Positions 44,089-53,437 of a stretch of 64,000 nt of DNA are shown one piece after another. The notes under the pieces were generated by a model. That model saw only the letters and a list, made by a program, of their open reading frames with translations. It had not been told where the DNA came from and made no database searches. The position numbers and the translations under genes are program-made. Positions within the stretch are counted from its first letter, which is position 1. Every line of letters starts with the position of its first letter. Source of the stretch: Prevotella sp. Lineage in GTDB: Bacteria > Bacteroidota > Bacteroidia > Bacteroidales > Bacteroidaceae. The stretch spans positions 50,294 through 114,293 of the forward strand of contig JAKVJW010000007.1 in assembly GCA_022486815.1 (NCBI GenBank). Reading direction: 5' to 3'.

Positions 44089-44928
44089 ATGAAAAAAATA
44101 TTATTTATTCTTTGCTTGAGTTGCTTCGGGCTGATTTCCTGCAAAAGTCCTGAAAGTAGCAAAAAAGGCACGATCATGGTAACCATAGAGCCTTTACGTT
44201 ATTTTACTGAACAAATTGCCGGTAAGAAATTCAATATAGAGACTATGGTCCGACCGGGCAACAGTCCGGAAGACTACGAACCTACTCCTCGCCAAATGGT
44301 CGAACTATCCCACTCTTCACTCTATATTAAGGTAGGAAATATCGGATTTGAGCAAATCTGGATGAGACGCCTTCAGAAAAACGTGCCTCATTTGAAGATC
44401 ATAGATTCCTCAAAGGGGATAACACAAGCCTATTCCGCTCCGGGAGTACCTGACCCACACACATGGATGAGTTGTAAAAATGCCCGGATCATATCGGAAA
44501 ACATCTGCCATGCTCTGATTGAAGAAAGTCCTCAGGACAGCGTTACCTTCAGAAAGAATCTGGAAAGAATGCTGAAAAAAATCAATCAGACTGACCATGA
44601 TGTAAGAGTTATACTACAACTAGGTGCATACCGAAAATCCAAAGCTTTCGTGATTTACCATCCTATCCTTACTTATTATGCCCGGGATTACCATCTCATC
44701 CAACTTCCGATGGAACAGGATGGACGAGAGCCTAGTGCAAAAGAAATGCAGGATCTGGTACAGAAAGCCCGGAAACTTCATGTCAGAACGATTTTTATCC
44801 AACGGCAGTTCAGTCCTCGTAATGCCATGACTATCGCACTGGCCACAAAAGCCCAACCTGAAAATATTGATCCATTAAACTATGACTGGAGAGAAGAAAT
44901 GTTGCTTGTAGCCCGATCTCTTCAATAA
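44089..44928 (+). CDS. Metal-binding lipoprotein of ZnuA/TroA type
   Basis: 279 residues from the ATG at 44089, which gives a proper signal peptide and lipobox (LISC, Cys near residue 18). The frame from 44062 adds a charged start. The metal sites of the family can be followed: DPHTW near residue 123, YHP near 190 and DPLNYDW near 264. The first His site reads NSPEDYEPTP, with Glu in place of the usual His. It would deliver zinc or manganese to an ABC importer. The ATPase gene is 118 bases downstream, but no permease gene follows. Confidence 0.85.
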   Translation: MKKILFILCLSCFGLISCKSPESSKKGTIMVTIEPLRYFTEQIAGKKFNIETMVRPGNSPEDYEPTPRQMVELSHSSLYIKVGNIGFEQIWMRRLQKNVPHLKIIDSSKGITQAYSAPGVPDPHTWMSCKNARIISENICHALIEESPQDSVTFRKNLERMLKKINQTDHDVRVILQLGAYRKSKAFVIYHPILTYYARDYHLIQLPMEQDGREPSAKEMQDLVQKARKLHVRTIFIQRQFSPRNAMTIALATKAQPENIDPLNYDWREEMLLVARSLQ

Positions 44929-45046
44929 AGTCAGAGCAAGTGGAGAAATTCATCTTGATAAATTCGTCGCTCATAGTAAAAGGCAAACAGAATTAGCCTG
45001 AAAACAGAAAGATTCTTTTTCTTATCATTTATACTTCCGTTTAATA

Positions 45047-45763
45047 ATGGATAACGCAATGGTACAACATATAATAGAAATACAAGACGTCACAGCTGGT
45101 TACGGTGAGAAGATGGCTCTGGAACATGCCAATCTCACAGTATATGATCACGATTATCTGGGAGTAATCGGTCCTAACGGTGGTGGCAAGACTACCCTCA
45201 TGAGAATTCTCCTGGGACTGAAGAAGCCCCTGTCCGGTACTATTAAATACTTTCGGAACGGGCAACCTGTCAAGGAAATCACGATGGGGTATCTCCCCCA
45301 GTACAGTTCGATAGACAAAGCCTTTCCTATCTCTGTTTATGAGGTTGTTCTTTCCGGCCTCAGCAGACAGAAACGGTTCATGAGACCTTATACCATAGCA
45401 CAACGGCAACAAGTAACTGATACCATAGCACACATGGAATTATCAGGATTCGAAAAACGCCCTATCGGAGCATTGAGCGGAGGACAATTGCAAAGAGTCC
45501 TTCTAGCCAGAGCTGTAGTCTCCAGACCTGATGTCATCATGTTGGACGAGCCCAACACATATATAGATAAAAGGTTTCAGGAACAGATGTACCAGATGCT
45601 CGCTGAGCTGAACAAGGAATGCGCTATCGTCATTGCCAGCCATGACATTGCAGAAACACTGGCTAACGTCAAGCATGTAGCCTGCGTGAATCTAAAACTC
45701 CACTACCATCAGAATCCCGATATTCCAAAAGAGACTCTTGAAGAGCATTTTCTGAAAATATAG
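45047..45763 (+). CDS. Metal ABC transporter ATP-binding protein
   Basis: 238 residues. Walker A GPNGGGKTT, signature LSGGQLQRV and Walker B VIMLDEP are all present, and the H-loop His lies in ASHDIAET. After Walker B the sequence reads NTYID, where zinc-type ATPases more often have TAGVD. The short length fits ZnuC-type subunits. It belongs with the binding lipoprotein upstream. The next gene is unrelated, so the inner-membrane permease must be elsewhere or absent. Confidence 0.88.
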   Translation: MDNAMVQHIIEIQDVTAGYGEKMALEHANLTVYDHDYLGVIGPNGGGKTTLMRILLGLKKPLSGTIKYFRNGQPVKEITMGYLPQYSSIDKAFPISVYEVVLSGLSRQKRFMRPYTIAQRQQVTDTIAHMELSGFEKRPIGALSGGQLQRVLLARAVVSRPDVIMLDEPNTYIDKRFQEQMYQMLAELNKECAIVIASHDIAETLANVKHVACVNLKLHYHQNPDIPKETLEEHFLKI

Positions 45764-45902
45764 GGTTCATTAAGGGTTCAACTCACCTTTCACCAGCCCT
45801 TATGGATGACTTGCTTCATAGCTTTATTTTTAACCTAATACCCCATAAAAGATAATATGGTTAAAAAAACTTCTATAAAGTCTTTTTCTCTCTACTTTTT
45901 AT

Positions 45903-45910
45903 TATCTTTG
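45903..45910 (+). promoter_or_regulatory. -7 promoter box of the DUF2723 gene
   Basis: TATCTTTG lies 37 bases before the ATG at 45948. It argues against the upstream TTG at 45921 as translation start. Confidence 0.7.
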
Positions 45911-45947
45911 CAAGCATAATTTGAAGTCACACGATTTTTTTATATTA

Positions 45948-48900
45948 ATGAAAAAGTACAAATTAGTGGACAATATACTAGGCTGGATCGTTTTTGTCAT
46001 CGCAGCCTTTACTTATTGTTCTACCATTGAACCAACCGCCAGTTTTTGGGACTGCCCGGAATTTATTGCAACCTCCTTTAAGCAAGAAATCGGTCATCCC
46101 CCCGGGGCACCTTTCTTCGGACTGGTAGCTAATCTGTTTACACAATTTGCTTCAGACCCTTCTCATGTAGCAAAGATGGTCAATACCATGAGTGCTCTAT
46201 TGAGTGCTACGTGTATTCTGTTCCTTTTCTGGACCATCACCCATCTGACCCGTAAACTGATTTTGAAGAGTTGGGACGAACTGACGATTTCAAAATGGAT
46301 TGCCATTGAAGCCTCAGGAGTTGTAGGAGCATTAATCTACACCTGGAGTGACACCTTCTGGTTCAGTGCCGTCGAAGGAGAAGTGTATGCCTTTTCCAGT
46401 GCATTCACAGCCATCGTGTTCTGGTTGATTCTGAAATGGGAAGACCATGCGGACGAACCACACAGTGACCGTTGGCTGGTGCTGATTACTTATATGACTG
46501 GACTTTCCATCGGTGTGCACCTTCTTAACCTGCTGTGTCTGCCGGCTATCGTTCTGGTTTTTTATTACAGGAAATTCAAGAATACCGATCTAAAAGGTTC
46601 CTTGATTGCACTGGTCATCGGTTTTGTACTTATCGCTGCCGTACTCTATGGCGTTGTACCTGGAATCATCACTGTAGGAGGATGGTTTGAACTGTTCTTC
46701 GTGAACGTTTTAGGTTGTCCGTTCAATACGGGAGAAATCATCTACATCATCCTGTTGGTTGCCACTATGGTCTGGGCTATTTACGAGACCTATGCCGACA
46801 AGAATTTCAAACGTCAGAATCTGGCTGCTGTACTTGCCGTAGCCATGCTGGGAATACCTTTCTATGGTTATGGATGGAGTTCTGTTGTTATTGGAATCAT
46901 TGTTCTTACCATACTCTGGTACGTGCTCAATCATCGGACGAAAGGAAAAGAGCACAAGCCGCTTGTTTCAGCTAGAATCAAGAATACCGGTTTGCTGTGT
47001 ATGCTGATGCTGATGATTGGCTATTCCAGTTATGCACTGATTCCAATCAGGAGTATGGCAAACCCACCAATGGACGAAGACTCCCCTGAGGACATCTTCA
47101 CATTGGGCAGTTATCTGAGTCGTGATCAGTATGGTGACCGTCCTTTGTTCTACGGACCCGCCTATACATCTCAGGTAAAATTGCGCAATGATGGTAATAT
47201 GTGTACACCGGTCATGAAATCCGGCGCACCGATATACCAACGTGTAGAAAAGAAATCTGCAACTGAAAAAGACCGCTATTTTGTAGCGAGCCATAAGAAT
47301 ACATACGTATATGCCCAGAATATGATCTTCCCGCGCATGTATGACCAAGGTCATGCACAAGCCTATGAAGACTGGATGGGGGGCGTAGAAGGTTCACAAG
47401 TGCCTTACGACCGATGTGGAGAGAACATCATGGTCAAAGTTCCTACCATGTGGGAGAATATGAAGTTCTTCCTTTCTTATCAATGCAATTTCATGTATTG
47501 GAGATACTTCATGTGGAACTTTGCCGGTCGCCAAAATGATATTCAAGGGAATGGAGAACCAGAACACGGCAACTGGATCACAGGTATCAAGTTTCTGGAT
47601 AATGCCCGGTTGGGAGATCAAAGCAAACTCCCGGATGAGCTCAAGGCCAACAAGGGACACAATGTATTCTACTGTCTGCCTCTGATCCTTGGCCTGATTG
47701 GACTTTTCTGGCAAGCCTACCGCGGAAAACGCGGAATCCGCCAGTTCTGGGTTGTTTTCTTCCTCTTCTTTATGACGGGACTGGCTATTGTCATCTATCT
47801 GAACCAGACACCGATGCAGCCTCGAGAACGAGATTATGCATACGCGGGATCGTTCTACGCCTACGCCATCTGGTGTGGAATGGGTGTAGCAGCAATTCTG
47901 GGATTGCTGAAGAAACATCTGCATCTCAGTGGAACATGGGTCTCAGCAGCGGTAGCCATACTCTGTCTGTTAGTACCTATAGAGATGGTCAGCCAGACAT
48001 GGGACGACCATGATAGAAGCAATCGTTATACCTGCCGTGATTTCGGACAGAATTACCTGATGTCACTGCAAGAAGGTTCAAAACCGATCATCTTCACAAA
48101 TGGAGACAACGACACCTTCCCTCTGTGGTATAACCAGGAAGTAGAAGGCGTAGGCACCAATGCCCGTGTCTGCAATCTGAGTTATCTGCAGACCGACTGG
48201 TATATTGATCAGATGAAGCGTCCTGCCTACAATTCACCGTCTGTTCCAATCTCATGGCCACGTCTGGATTACTGTTCCGGAACAAATGAATATGTTCAGG
48301 TAGAACCATCACTAAAACAGCAGGTTCTCAACTTCTACAAAGAGAACCCAGCCGCAGCAAAAGCACAGTTTGGTGATAATCCATTTGAGGTAAAGAACAT
48401 CATGAAGTACTGGGTCCGTTCCAAGAATGCAAATATGCATGTCATCCCTACGGATACCTTGTACGTCACCATCGATAAGAACGCGGTAAGGAAGAGTGGA
48501 ATGCTGATGCCTTCTGATTCTATTCCGGACCGTATGGTCATCTCTCTGACAGGCAAGAATGCTCTTTACAAGAGCGACCTGATGATGCTGGAGATTATTT
48601 CCCAATGCGACTGGATCCGTCCTGTCTACGTAGCTCTTACTGTAGGTCAGGAAAACTATATGAACTTAGGGAACAACTTCATGCAGGAAGGACTGGCTAA
48701 CCGGATTACACCGTTTACGACTAATGCTCCGAATATGACCAACTTCGATGCGGACAGGACTTATCGTAATGTGATGACGAGATTCAAATTCGGAAATCTG
48801 ATTCACCCGGGACTCTACATTGATGAGACGACGATGAGGATGTGCGACACAAACAGAAGACTCTTCGGACAACTTGCTCTGCATCTGATTCAAAAGGGCG

Positions 48901-49289
48901 AAAAGGGAAAGGCCTTAAAAGCATTACTGTATGCTGAAAAGCAAATTCCTGAATATAATGTTCCGATTGACTATATCAGTGGTGGTCTCGACTTTGCACA
49001 GGCCTTTGCCTTATGCGGACAGAAAGCGAAAGCCAAGAGCTATGTGAGCAAGGTATTCCGTACGGCCTCTCAATATGTAAACTATTACCTGTCTTTGGGA
49101 AATGGAACGTTCTTGGATAGCCAAAGCGACTGTATGCAACAACTCATGATTATGGATCAGGCTGCACAGATTGCCGGAATGATTGACAAGAACTTATCAA
49201 AACAGATGTCTCAGAAAGTAAACGCATTCTACACCTACTATCATAACCGTGGCGGACGCATGCCACAACAAGAAGGTGGTGGACAATGA
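45948..49289 (+). CDS. DUF2723 membrane protein, putative protein O-mannosyltransferase
   Basis: 1113 residues from the ATG at 45948. The opening FVIAAFTYCSTIEPTASFWDCPEFIATSFKQEIGHPPGAPFF (residues about 15-60) is the DUF2723 hallmark, with acidic D-E and HPPG motifs in the first loop as in GT-C enzymes. About a dozen membrane helices fill the first 660 residues, and a soluble C-terminal part of 450 follows. Human TMEM260, in the same family, is an O-mannosyltransferase, so a role in protein glycosylation is plausible. Bacteroidota do O-glycosylate many envelope proteins. The direct donor and targets are not known. Confidence 0.85.
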   Translation: MKKYKLVDNILGWIVFVIAAFTYCSTIEPTASFWDCPEFIATSFKQEIGHPPGAPFFGLVANLFTQFASDPSHVAKMVNTMSALLSATCILFLFWTITHLTRKLILKSWDELTISKWIAIEASGVVGALIYTWSDTFWFSAVEGEVYAFSSAFTAIVFWLILKWEDHADEPHSDRWLVLITYMTGLSIGVHLLNLLCLPAIVLVFYYRKFKNTDLKGSLIALVIGFVLIAAVLYGVVPGIITVGGWFELFFVNVLGCPFNTGEIIYIILLVATMVWAIYETYADKNFKRQNLAAVLAVAMLGIPFYGYGWSSVVIGIIVLTILWYVLNHRTKGKEHKPLVSARIKNTGLLCMLMLMIGYSSYALIPIRSMANPPMDEDSPEDIFTLGSYLSRDQYGDRPLFYGPAYTSQVKLRNDGNMCTPVMKSGAPIYQRVEKKSATEKDRYFVASHKNTYVYAQNMIFPRMYDQGHAQAYEDWMGGVEGSQVPYDRCGENIMVKVPTMWENMKFFLSYQCNFMYWRYFMWNFAGRQNDIQGNGEPEHGNWITGIKFLDNARLGDQSKLPDELKANKGHNVFYCLPLILGLIGLFWQAYRGKRGIRQFWVVFFLFFMTGLAIVIYLNQTPMQPRERDYAYAGSFYAYAIWCGMGVAAILGLLKKHLHLSGTWVSAAVAILCLLVPIEMVSQTWDDHDRSNRYTCRDFGQNYLMSLQEGSKPIIFTNGDNDTFPLWYNQEVEGVGTNARVCNLSYLQTDWYIDQMKRPAYNSPSVPISWPRLDYCSGTNEYVQVEPSLKQQVLNFYKENPAAAKAQFGDNPFEVKNIMKYWVRSKNANMHVIPTDTLYVTIDKNAVRKSGMLMPSDSIPDRMVISLTGKNALYKSDLMMLEIISQCDWIRPVYVALTVGQENYMNLGNNFMQEGLANRITPFTTNAPNMTNFDADRTYRNVMTRFKFGNLIHPGLYIDETTMRMCDTNRRLFGQLALHLIQKGEKGKALKALLYAEKQIPEYNVPIDYISGGLDFAQAFALCGQKAKAKSYVSKVFRTASQYVNYYLSLGNGTFLDSQSDCMQQLMIMDQAAQIAGMIDKNLSKQMSQKVNAFYTYYHNRGGRMPQQEGGGQ

Positions 49290-49309
49290 TAATACAATGA
49301 GAAGATAGC

Positions 49310-49921
49310 ATGATTATAGAACAACCAGCAAAGTGGTTACGCTGGCTCTATCCAAAAGCAACATGGAGGATGGACAAGCATGTTCACGCAGTTTACCTTA
49401 CTTTTGATGACGGCCCGATTCCAGAGAGTACGCCCTTCATTCTGAAAACGCTGGCCGAATATGGTGTAAAAGCCACATTCTTCATGGTGGGTGAGAATGT
49501 CCTCCGCTATCACGACCTCTACAATCAGATCGTAGAAGAAGGTCATCAGGTAGGCAACCATACTTTCAACCATATCGGATCACTCCGACACATGGCTCTG
49601 AGTTTCGGAGAAAACTCCCAGAAGGCAAACGAACTGATTCATGCCCATCTGTTCCGCCCTCCATACGGCTGGATGAGACCGAGTGTATATTGGTGGACCG
49701 GACGCAAATACAGAATTGTCATGTGGGATCTCCTGACGCGCGATTATTCCAAATGGATGACTGCTCAGGATATCTTCAACAATGTGAGAAAGTATGCTCG
49801 CAATGGCAGTATCATCACATTCCATGACTCTCTTAAGAGTATTGATAAATTGCATTATGCACTCCCTAAGGCTTTGGAATGGTTAAAGGCACAAGGTTAC
49901 GAATTCAAGACTTTTGAATAA
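49310..49921 (+). CDS. Polysaccharide deacetylase (NodB-type)
   Basis: 203 residues with a NodB fold: TFDDGP (about residue 33), HTFNH (about 85) for the metal site, RPPYGW and the ending ITFHDS. The family removes acetyl groups from N-acetylated sugars. No signal peptide is clear at the N-terminus, which begins with a short amphipathic stretch, so location is uncertain. It follows the DUF2723 gene by 20 bases, so the two are probably co-transcribed and may act on the same glycan. Confidence 0.88.
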   Translation: MIIEQPAKWLRWLYPKATWRMDKHVHAVYLTFDDGPIPESTPFILKTLAEYGVKATFFMVGENVLRYHDLYNQIVEEGHQVGNHTFNHIGSLRHMALSFGENSQKANELIHAHLFRPPYGWMRPSVYWWTGRKYRIVMWDLLTRDYSKWMTAQDIFNNVRKYARNGSIITFHDSLKSIDKLHYALPKALEWLKAQGYEFKTFE

Positions 49922-49981
49922 AACTTGTTTTGTACTTCAAACCTTGTACAGTAGAATATAGAATTTAGAATTATTGAGAAA

Positions 49982-50983
49982 TTGAATGACGGCCTGAAAC
50001 ATTTGGAAGGTAAAGATGATTCAATATCCCTAAGTAAGGAGATAAAAGCCGAGGCCATGAACCTCGGCTTTTTTACTTGCGGTATTGCCAGAGCCGGCAC
50101 AGTAGATAAGGTGACCTCAAGTCACATCCTACACTGGTTGGCCGATCATGACAATGCGGGTATGGACTACATGAACAACTATACTGAAAAACGCCTTAAT
50201 CCTGTATTACTAATGGATGGACTGAAGAGTATTGTAAGTGTAGCTCTCAACTATACACCGTCAAAAACACTTCCAAAAGACCAGTTTCAGTTATCGGCAT
50301 ACGCCTTAGGACAAGATTATCATGAAGTAGTCAAGACAAAATTAAGACTCTTGGCCGAGCATTTTCAATTCAAGCACTATCGGGTATTCTGCGACTCCGC
50401 TCCGATCCTCGAACGCTACTGGGCTGAAAAAGCTGGCATGGGTTGGACAGGAAGAAATCACCAACTCATCATCCCATACGCGGGCAGCATGTTTTTCTTA
50501 GGTGAACTCTTTCTGGATCAGGAACTAGACTACGATCAACCCATGAAAAACCGTTGCGGAAACTGTCACCGCTGCATAGATGCCTGCCCTACTCATGCTT
50601 TGCGAAAGGATCAGGAAATAGATGCCAATCTCTGCCTGAGTTACCAACTTATAGAGAATCGGGGGGAACTGTCTGAAAAGGCAAAAGAAAAGATGGGTAA
50701 CGTCATCTACGGATGTGACCGATGCCAGTTGGCTTGTCCATGGAACAGATTTGCCGGCCCTAATCATATACCAGAGTTACAACCCAGGGAAGCACTATTG
50801 AAAATGACAAAGAAAGACTGGGAAAATCTTACAGTAGAAGAATACCGCAAACTCTTTAAAGGTAGTGCAATAAAAAGAGCGAAATATGCAGGACTGATGC
50901 GCAATATCAAGGCTGCTCAGGAAGCTTCGGAAGAGATAAGAAAGAAGAAAGCTGATAATCATACCGGAATATCGAATTCATAA
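49982..50983 (+). CDS. queG: Epoxyqueuosine reductase QueG
   Basis: 333 residues. The start is uncertain: no ATG is present before the conserved N-terminus (IKAEAMNLGFFTCGIA), so TTG at 49982 or 50003 are the candidates. The cobalamin-dependent domain has ERYWAEKAGMGWTGRN near residue 140. Two 4Fe-4S clusters are supplied by CGNCHRCIDACP and by C in LCLSYQ with CDRCQLACPW. It reduces epoxyqueuosine to queuosine in tRNA, the last step of that modification. A terminator-like hairpin lies inside the first codons. Confidence 0.9.
   Translation: MNDGLKHLEGKDDSISLSKEIKAEAMNLGFFTCGIARAGTVDKVTSSHILHWLADHDNAGMDYMNNYTEKRLNPVLLMDGLKSIVSVALNYTPSKTLPKDQFQLSAYALGQDYHEVVKTKLRLLAEHFQFKHYRVFCDSAPILERYWAEKAGMGWTGRNHQLIIPYAGSMFFLGELFLDQELDYDQPMKNRCGNCHRCIDACPTHALRKDQEIDANLCLSYQLIENRGELSEKAKEKMGNVIYGCDRCQLACPWNRFAGPNHIPELQPREALLKMTKKDWENLTVEEYRKLFKGSAIKRAKYAGLMRNIKAAQEASEEIRKKKADNHTGISNS
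50044..50074 (+). terminator. Terminator-like hairpin inside the 5' end of queG
   Basis: AAAAGCCGAGG (50044-50054) and CCTCGGCTTTT (50062-50072) make a perfect 11-bp stem around a 7-base loop, followed by six T (50069-50074). It has every feature of a strong intrinsic terminator but lies in the coding sequence (residues KAEAMNLGFF). It could attenuate transcription. Confidence 0.6.
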
Positions 50984-51016
50984 AAGTCACGGTCAGTATC
51001 ATCAAATACCTCTATA

Positions 51017-51066
51017 GTGCATAGCGCAGAGCTCAATGCACCATAGAGCGCAACGCTATGCACCAT
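51017..51066. repeat. Inverted and direct repeats downstream of queG
   Basis: GTGCATAGCG (51017-51026) and CGCTATGCAC (51054-51063) are a perfect 10-bp inverted repeat, and ATGCACCAT occurs twice (51036-51044 and 51058-51066). It may end the queG transcript. The rest of the 423-base gap is AT-rich and holds no gene apart from the promoter box at 51216. Confidence 0.5.
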
Positions 51067-51215
51067 CCAGCAAATCCGTATGCATAATCCAGGTGATTAA
51101 TGACTATGATTCAGATTTTATTGACAAGCGTATATTAAAGGGTCAAGATTAAGACTCTATTATTTAAGTATCCGGAGATTTTAGCACAACTAGAATTAAA
51201 TATCCATTTTTATTT

Positions 51216-51223
51216 TATATTTG
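51216..51223 (+). promoter_or_regulatory. -7 promoter box of alanine dehydrogenase
   Basis: TATATTTG, 183 bases before the ATG at 51407. The leader is AT-rich without a clear structure. Confidence 0.5.
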
Positions 51224-51406
51224 TCACAAAATAACTTATTTTTCTGTTATATCGTTACAAAAACAAGAAAATTATAGACTTTAAGCCATCATTATTTGGT
51301 CCTATGATAAAAAAACAATAGATTTGTATTGGTATTACTGAAAAGGTATAAATCCTTTTAATAATTCATTTTATAAACCTAATTAATATTTTAAAATCTT
51401 ACGTCT

Positions 51407-52513
51407 ATGGTTATTGGTATTCCAAAGGAAATTAAAAACAATGAAAACCGGGTTGGAATGACTCCGGCAGGTGTATCGGAATTGACCAAACGTGGTCATA
51501 CGGTGTTGATAGAAACTACAGCCGGCAATAACTGTGGCTTCCCCGATGAGGCTTACACTGGAGTCGGAGGAAAGATCATTTCCACAAAAAAGGAAGTTTA
51601 TGCTAAGGCAGACATGATCGTTAAAGTCAAGGAACCTATTGCACCTGAATATAAACTGATCCGGAAAGGACAGATTGTATTCACCTATTTTCATTTTGCT
51701 TCCGATCGTCCACTTCTGGACGCCATGCTGAAAAGCGGAGCCATCTGCATCGCTTACGAAACGGTCAAGACCAAAGACGGTTCACTGCCTTTGTTGATTC
51801 CGATGAGTGAAGTAGCCGGCAGAATGTCTGTTCAGGAAGGAGCTCGTTTTCTGGAAAGTCCTCAGGGAGGAAAGGGTATGCTCATTGGAGGTGTTCCGGG
51901 CGTGAAACCTGCCAAAGTGCTGGTACTCGGCGCTGGTACAGTAGGCACTAATGCAGCCTTTAAAGCAGCCGGTCTTGGAGCTGATGTAACCTTAATGGAT
52001 ATCAATCTGCCCCGGTTACGCTCATTGAGTGAAATCCTTCCGAAGAACGTAAAGACGCTGTTCTCTTCAGAGCACAATATCCGTCAGGAATTACCCGATA
52101 CTGACCTGGTTATCGGCTCAGTACTGGTAAGAGGCGACAAGACACCTCATCTGATTACCAAAGATATGCTGAAACTGATGCCTAAAGGAAGCGTACTGGT
52201 AGATGTGGCCATTGACCAGGGCGGATGTTTTGAGACTTCACATCCTACGACTCACACGGATCCGGTATATACAGTTGAGGGAATTGTGCACTATGCCGTA
52301 GCCAATATTCCTGGTGCTGTAGCCTATACCTCTACTCCTGCTTTGGATAACGCCACACTTCCTTATGTCCTGGCACTTGCTGGAAAAGGATGGAAAAAGG
52401 CCTGTGCCGAGGATGCATCATTGTATGAAGGGATCAATGTAGTTGAAGGAAAAGTTACCTTCAAACCTGTGGCTGATTTGTACAGACTGCCCTACTCTCC
52501 TGCAAAGGTATAA
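51407..52513 (+). CDS. ald: Alanine dehydrogenase
   Basis: 368 residues. GIPKEIKNNENRVGMTPAGV opens the protein, KVKEP and the His in TYFHFAS are substrate-site motifs, and GAGTVGTNAAFKAAGLGADV (about residues 175-195) is the NAD-binding loop. It interconverts alanine with pyruvate and ammonia in the cytosol. It is a single-gene unit ended by a strong terminator. Lysine-ketoglutarate-type relatives are excluded by the length and motifs. Confidence 0.94.
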   Translation: MVIGIPKEIKNNENRVGMTPAGVSELTKRGHTVLIETTAGNNCGFPDEAYTGVGGKIISTKKEVYAKADMIVKVKEPIAPEYKLIRKGQIVFTYFHFASDRPLLDAMLKSGAICIAYETVKTKDGSLPLLIPMSEVAGRMSVQEGARFLESPQGGKGMLIGGVPGVKPAKVLVLGAGTVGTNAAFKAAGLGADVTLMDINLPRLRSLSEILPKNVKTLFSSEHNIRQELPDTDLVIGSVLVRGDKTPHLITKDMLKLMPKGSVLVDVAIDQGGCFETSHPTTHTDPVYTVEGIVHYAVANIPGAVAYTSTPALDNATLPYVLALAGKGWKKACAEDASLYEGINVVEGKVTFKPVADLYRLPYSPAKV

Positions 52514-52557
52514 AAAGGACCATCGAGAACCTTACGGTTCTAAAATAACGATAAGCT

Positions 52558-52601
52558 ATTGGGATATCACTATATTGATCAGTGATATCCCAATTTTTTT
52601 T
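52558..52601 (+). terminator. Intrinsic terminator of ald
   Basis: ATTGGGATATCACT (52558-52571) pairs with AGTGATATCCCAAT (52581-52594) and is followed by eight T. The 14-bp stem is perfect. Confidence 0.9.
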
Positions 52602-52721
52602 GCAGCTAATTCGGGTCTGCTGAATATTGAAATGACCCCAAGAACTTCTCACTACACAAAAGGGTAGAAAATCAAGGAGATAAAAGATTACAGAGCAAGC
52701 CCTTAAGGTAGAAAACAATAA

Positions 52722-52757
52722 TCCCCTGGCAGATCAGTATCAAGACCTGCCAGGGGA
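52722..52757 (-). terminator. Intrinsic terminator of the outer-membrane barrel gene
   Basis: TCCCCTGGCAG (52722-52732) and CTGCCAGGGGA (52747-52757) form an 11-bp stem. On the minus strand it is followed by TTATTGTTTTC, and it lies 24 bases after the stop. Confidence 0.8.
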
Positions 52758-52780
52758 AACAGCTATGTGAGTATCTTTAT

Positions 52781-53437
52781 TTAAAATTCATAAGCAAGGG
52801 TTATATCAAAACTACTATTCCGATATTTTTCTTTCTTTACCGGTAGACCAGCATTGGAATCCTTACTCAGTTGGATGAATCCTCTTTCATAACCAGCAAT
52901 CAACTGATAATGTCCAAATAACTGAGCACCTATCTGAACACCCACACCCGTATCGAAACGTCTGAATCCGTTATGACCAAAGATTTTAGAGGATGAACTT
53001 ACCTTCTTGCCATCCACTTTAGCCGTTGACTTACCCCATGCAGCATACCCCACATAAGGACCGGCCTCTCCGAAAAGGCTCAGATTCTTACAACAAGGCA
53101 GTTTGTAGCCTATATGGACCGGCAGTTCCAGATAATTGAGGTTGACAAAAGAAGTAACCTCACTAGTAATATTACCAGCATATCCATAATAAGGATGGCT
53201 CTTATACCCCTTCTGAGACCAATACAGTCCGGAAGAAAGATAAAACCCGTCCGCAGCCGACTTGAAGTCATACTCACCTCTGAATCCGACTTTTGCTCCC
53301 ATCTTGACACCATCAGCATCAACATTACCGGCAGGTTTACTTAAATTGATTCCTGCATTAACACCATACCTCATTCCCTGTGCATTGGCATATAAGCAAC
53401 AGCACAAAAGAAACATACCTAAAAATAACTTTTTCAT
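52781..53437 (-). CDS. Outer-membrane beta-barrel (PorT/OmpW-like) protein
   Basis: 218 residues with a signal peptide (LFLGMFLLCCCLYANAQ). The mature part is a series of amphipathic strands (RYGVNAGINLSK, AKVGFRGEYDF, FYLSSGLYWSQKGYK, QLIAGYERGF) ending in LAYEF, the C-terminal Phe of outer-membrane barrels. It matches the 'outer membrane beta-barrel' family common in Bacteroidota, often called PorT-like, though it lacks evidence for a secretion role. It is a single-gene unit. The substrate or function is unknown. Confidence 0.82.
   Translation of the reverse strand: MKKLFLGMFLLCCCLYANAQGMRYGVNAGINLSKPAGNVDADGVKMGAKVGFRGEYDFKSAADGFYLSSGLYWSQKGYKSHPYYGYAGNITSEVTSFVNLNYLELPVHIGYKLPCCKNLSLFGEAGPYVGYAAWGKSTAKVDGKKVSSSSKIFGHNGFRRFDTGVGVQIGAQLFGHYQLIAGYERGFIQLSKDSNAGLPVKKEKYRNSSFDITLAYEF

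Noticed and set aside
49922..50043. preQ1 riboswitch before queG
   Set aside because: No preQ1-type stem and A-rich tail could be found; the only strong structure is the hairpin within the gene.
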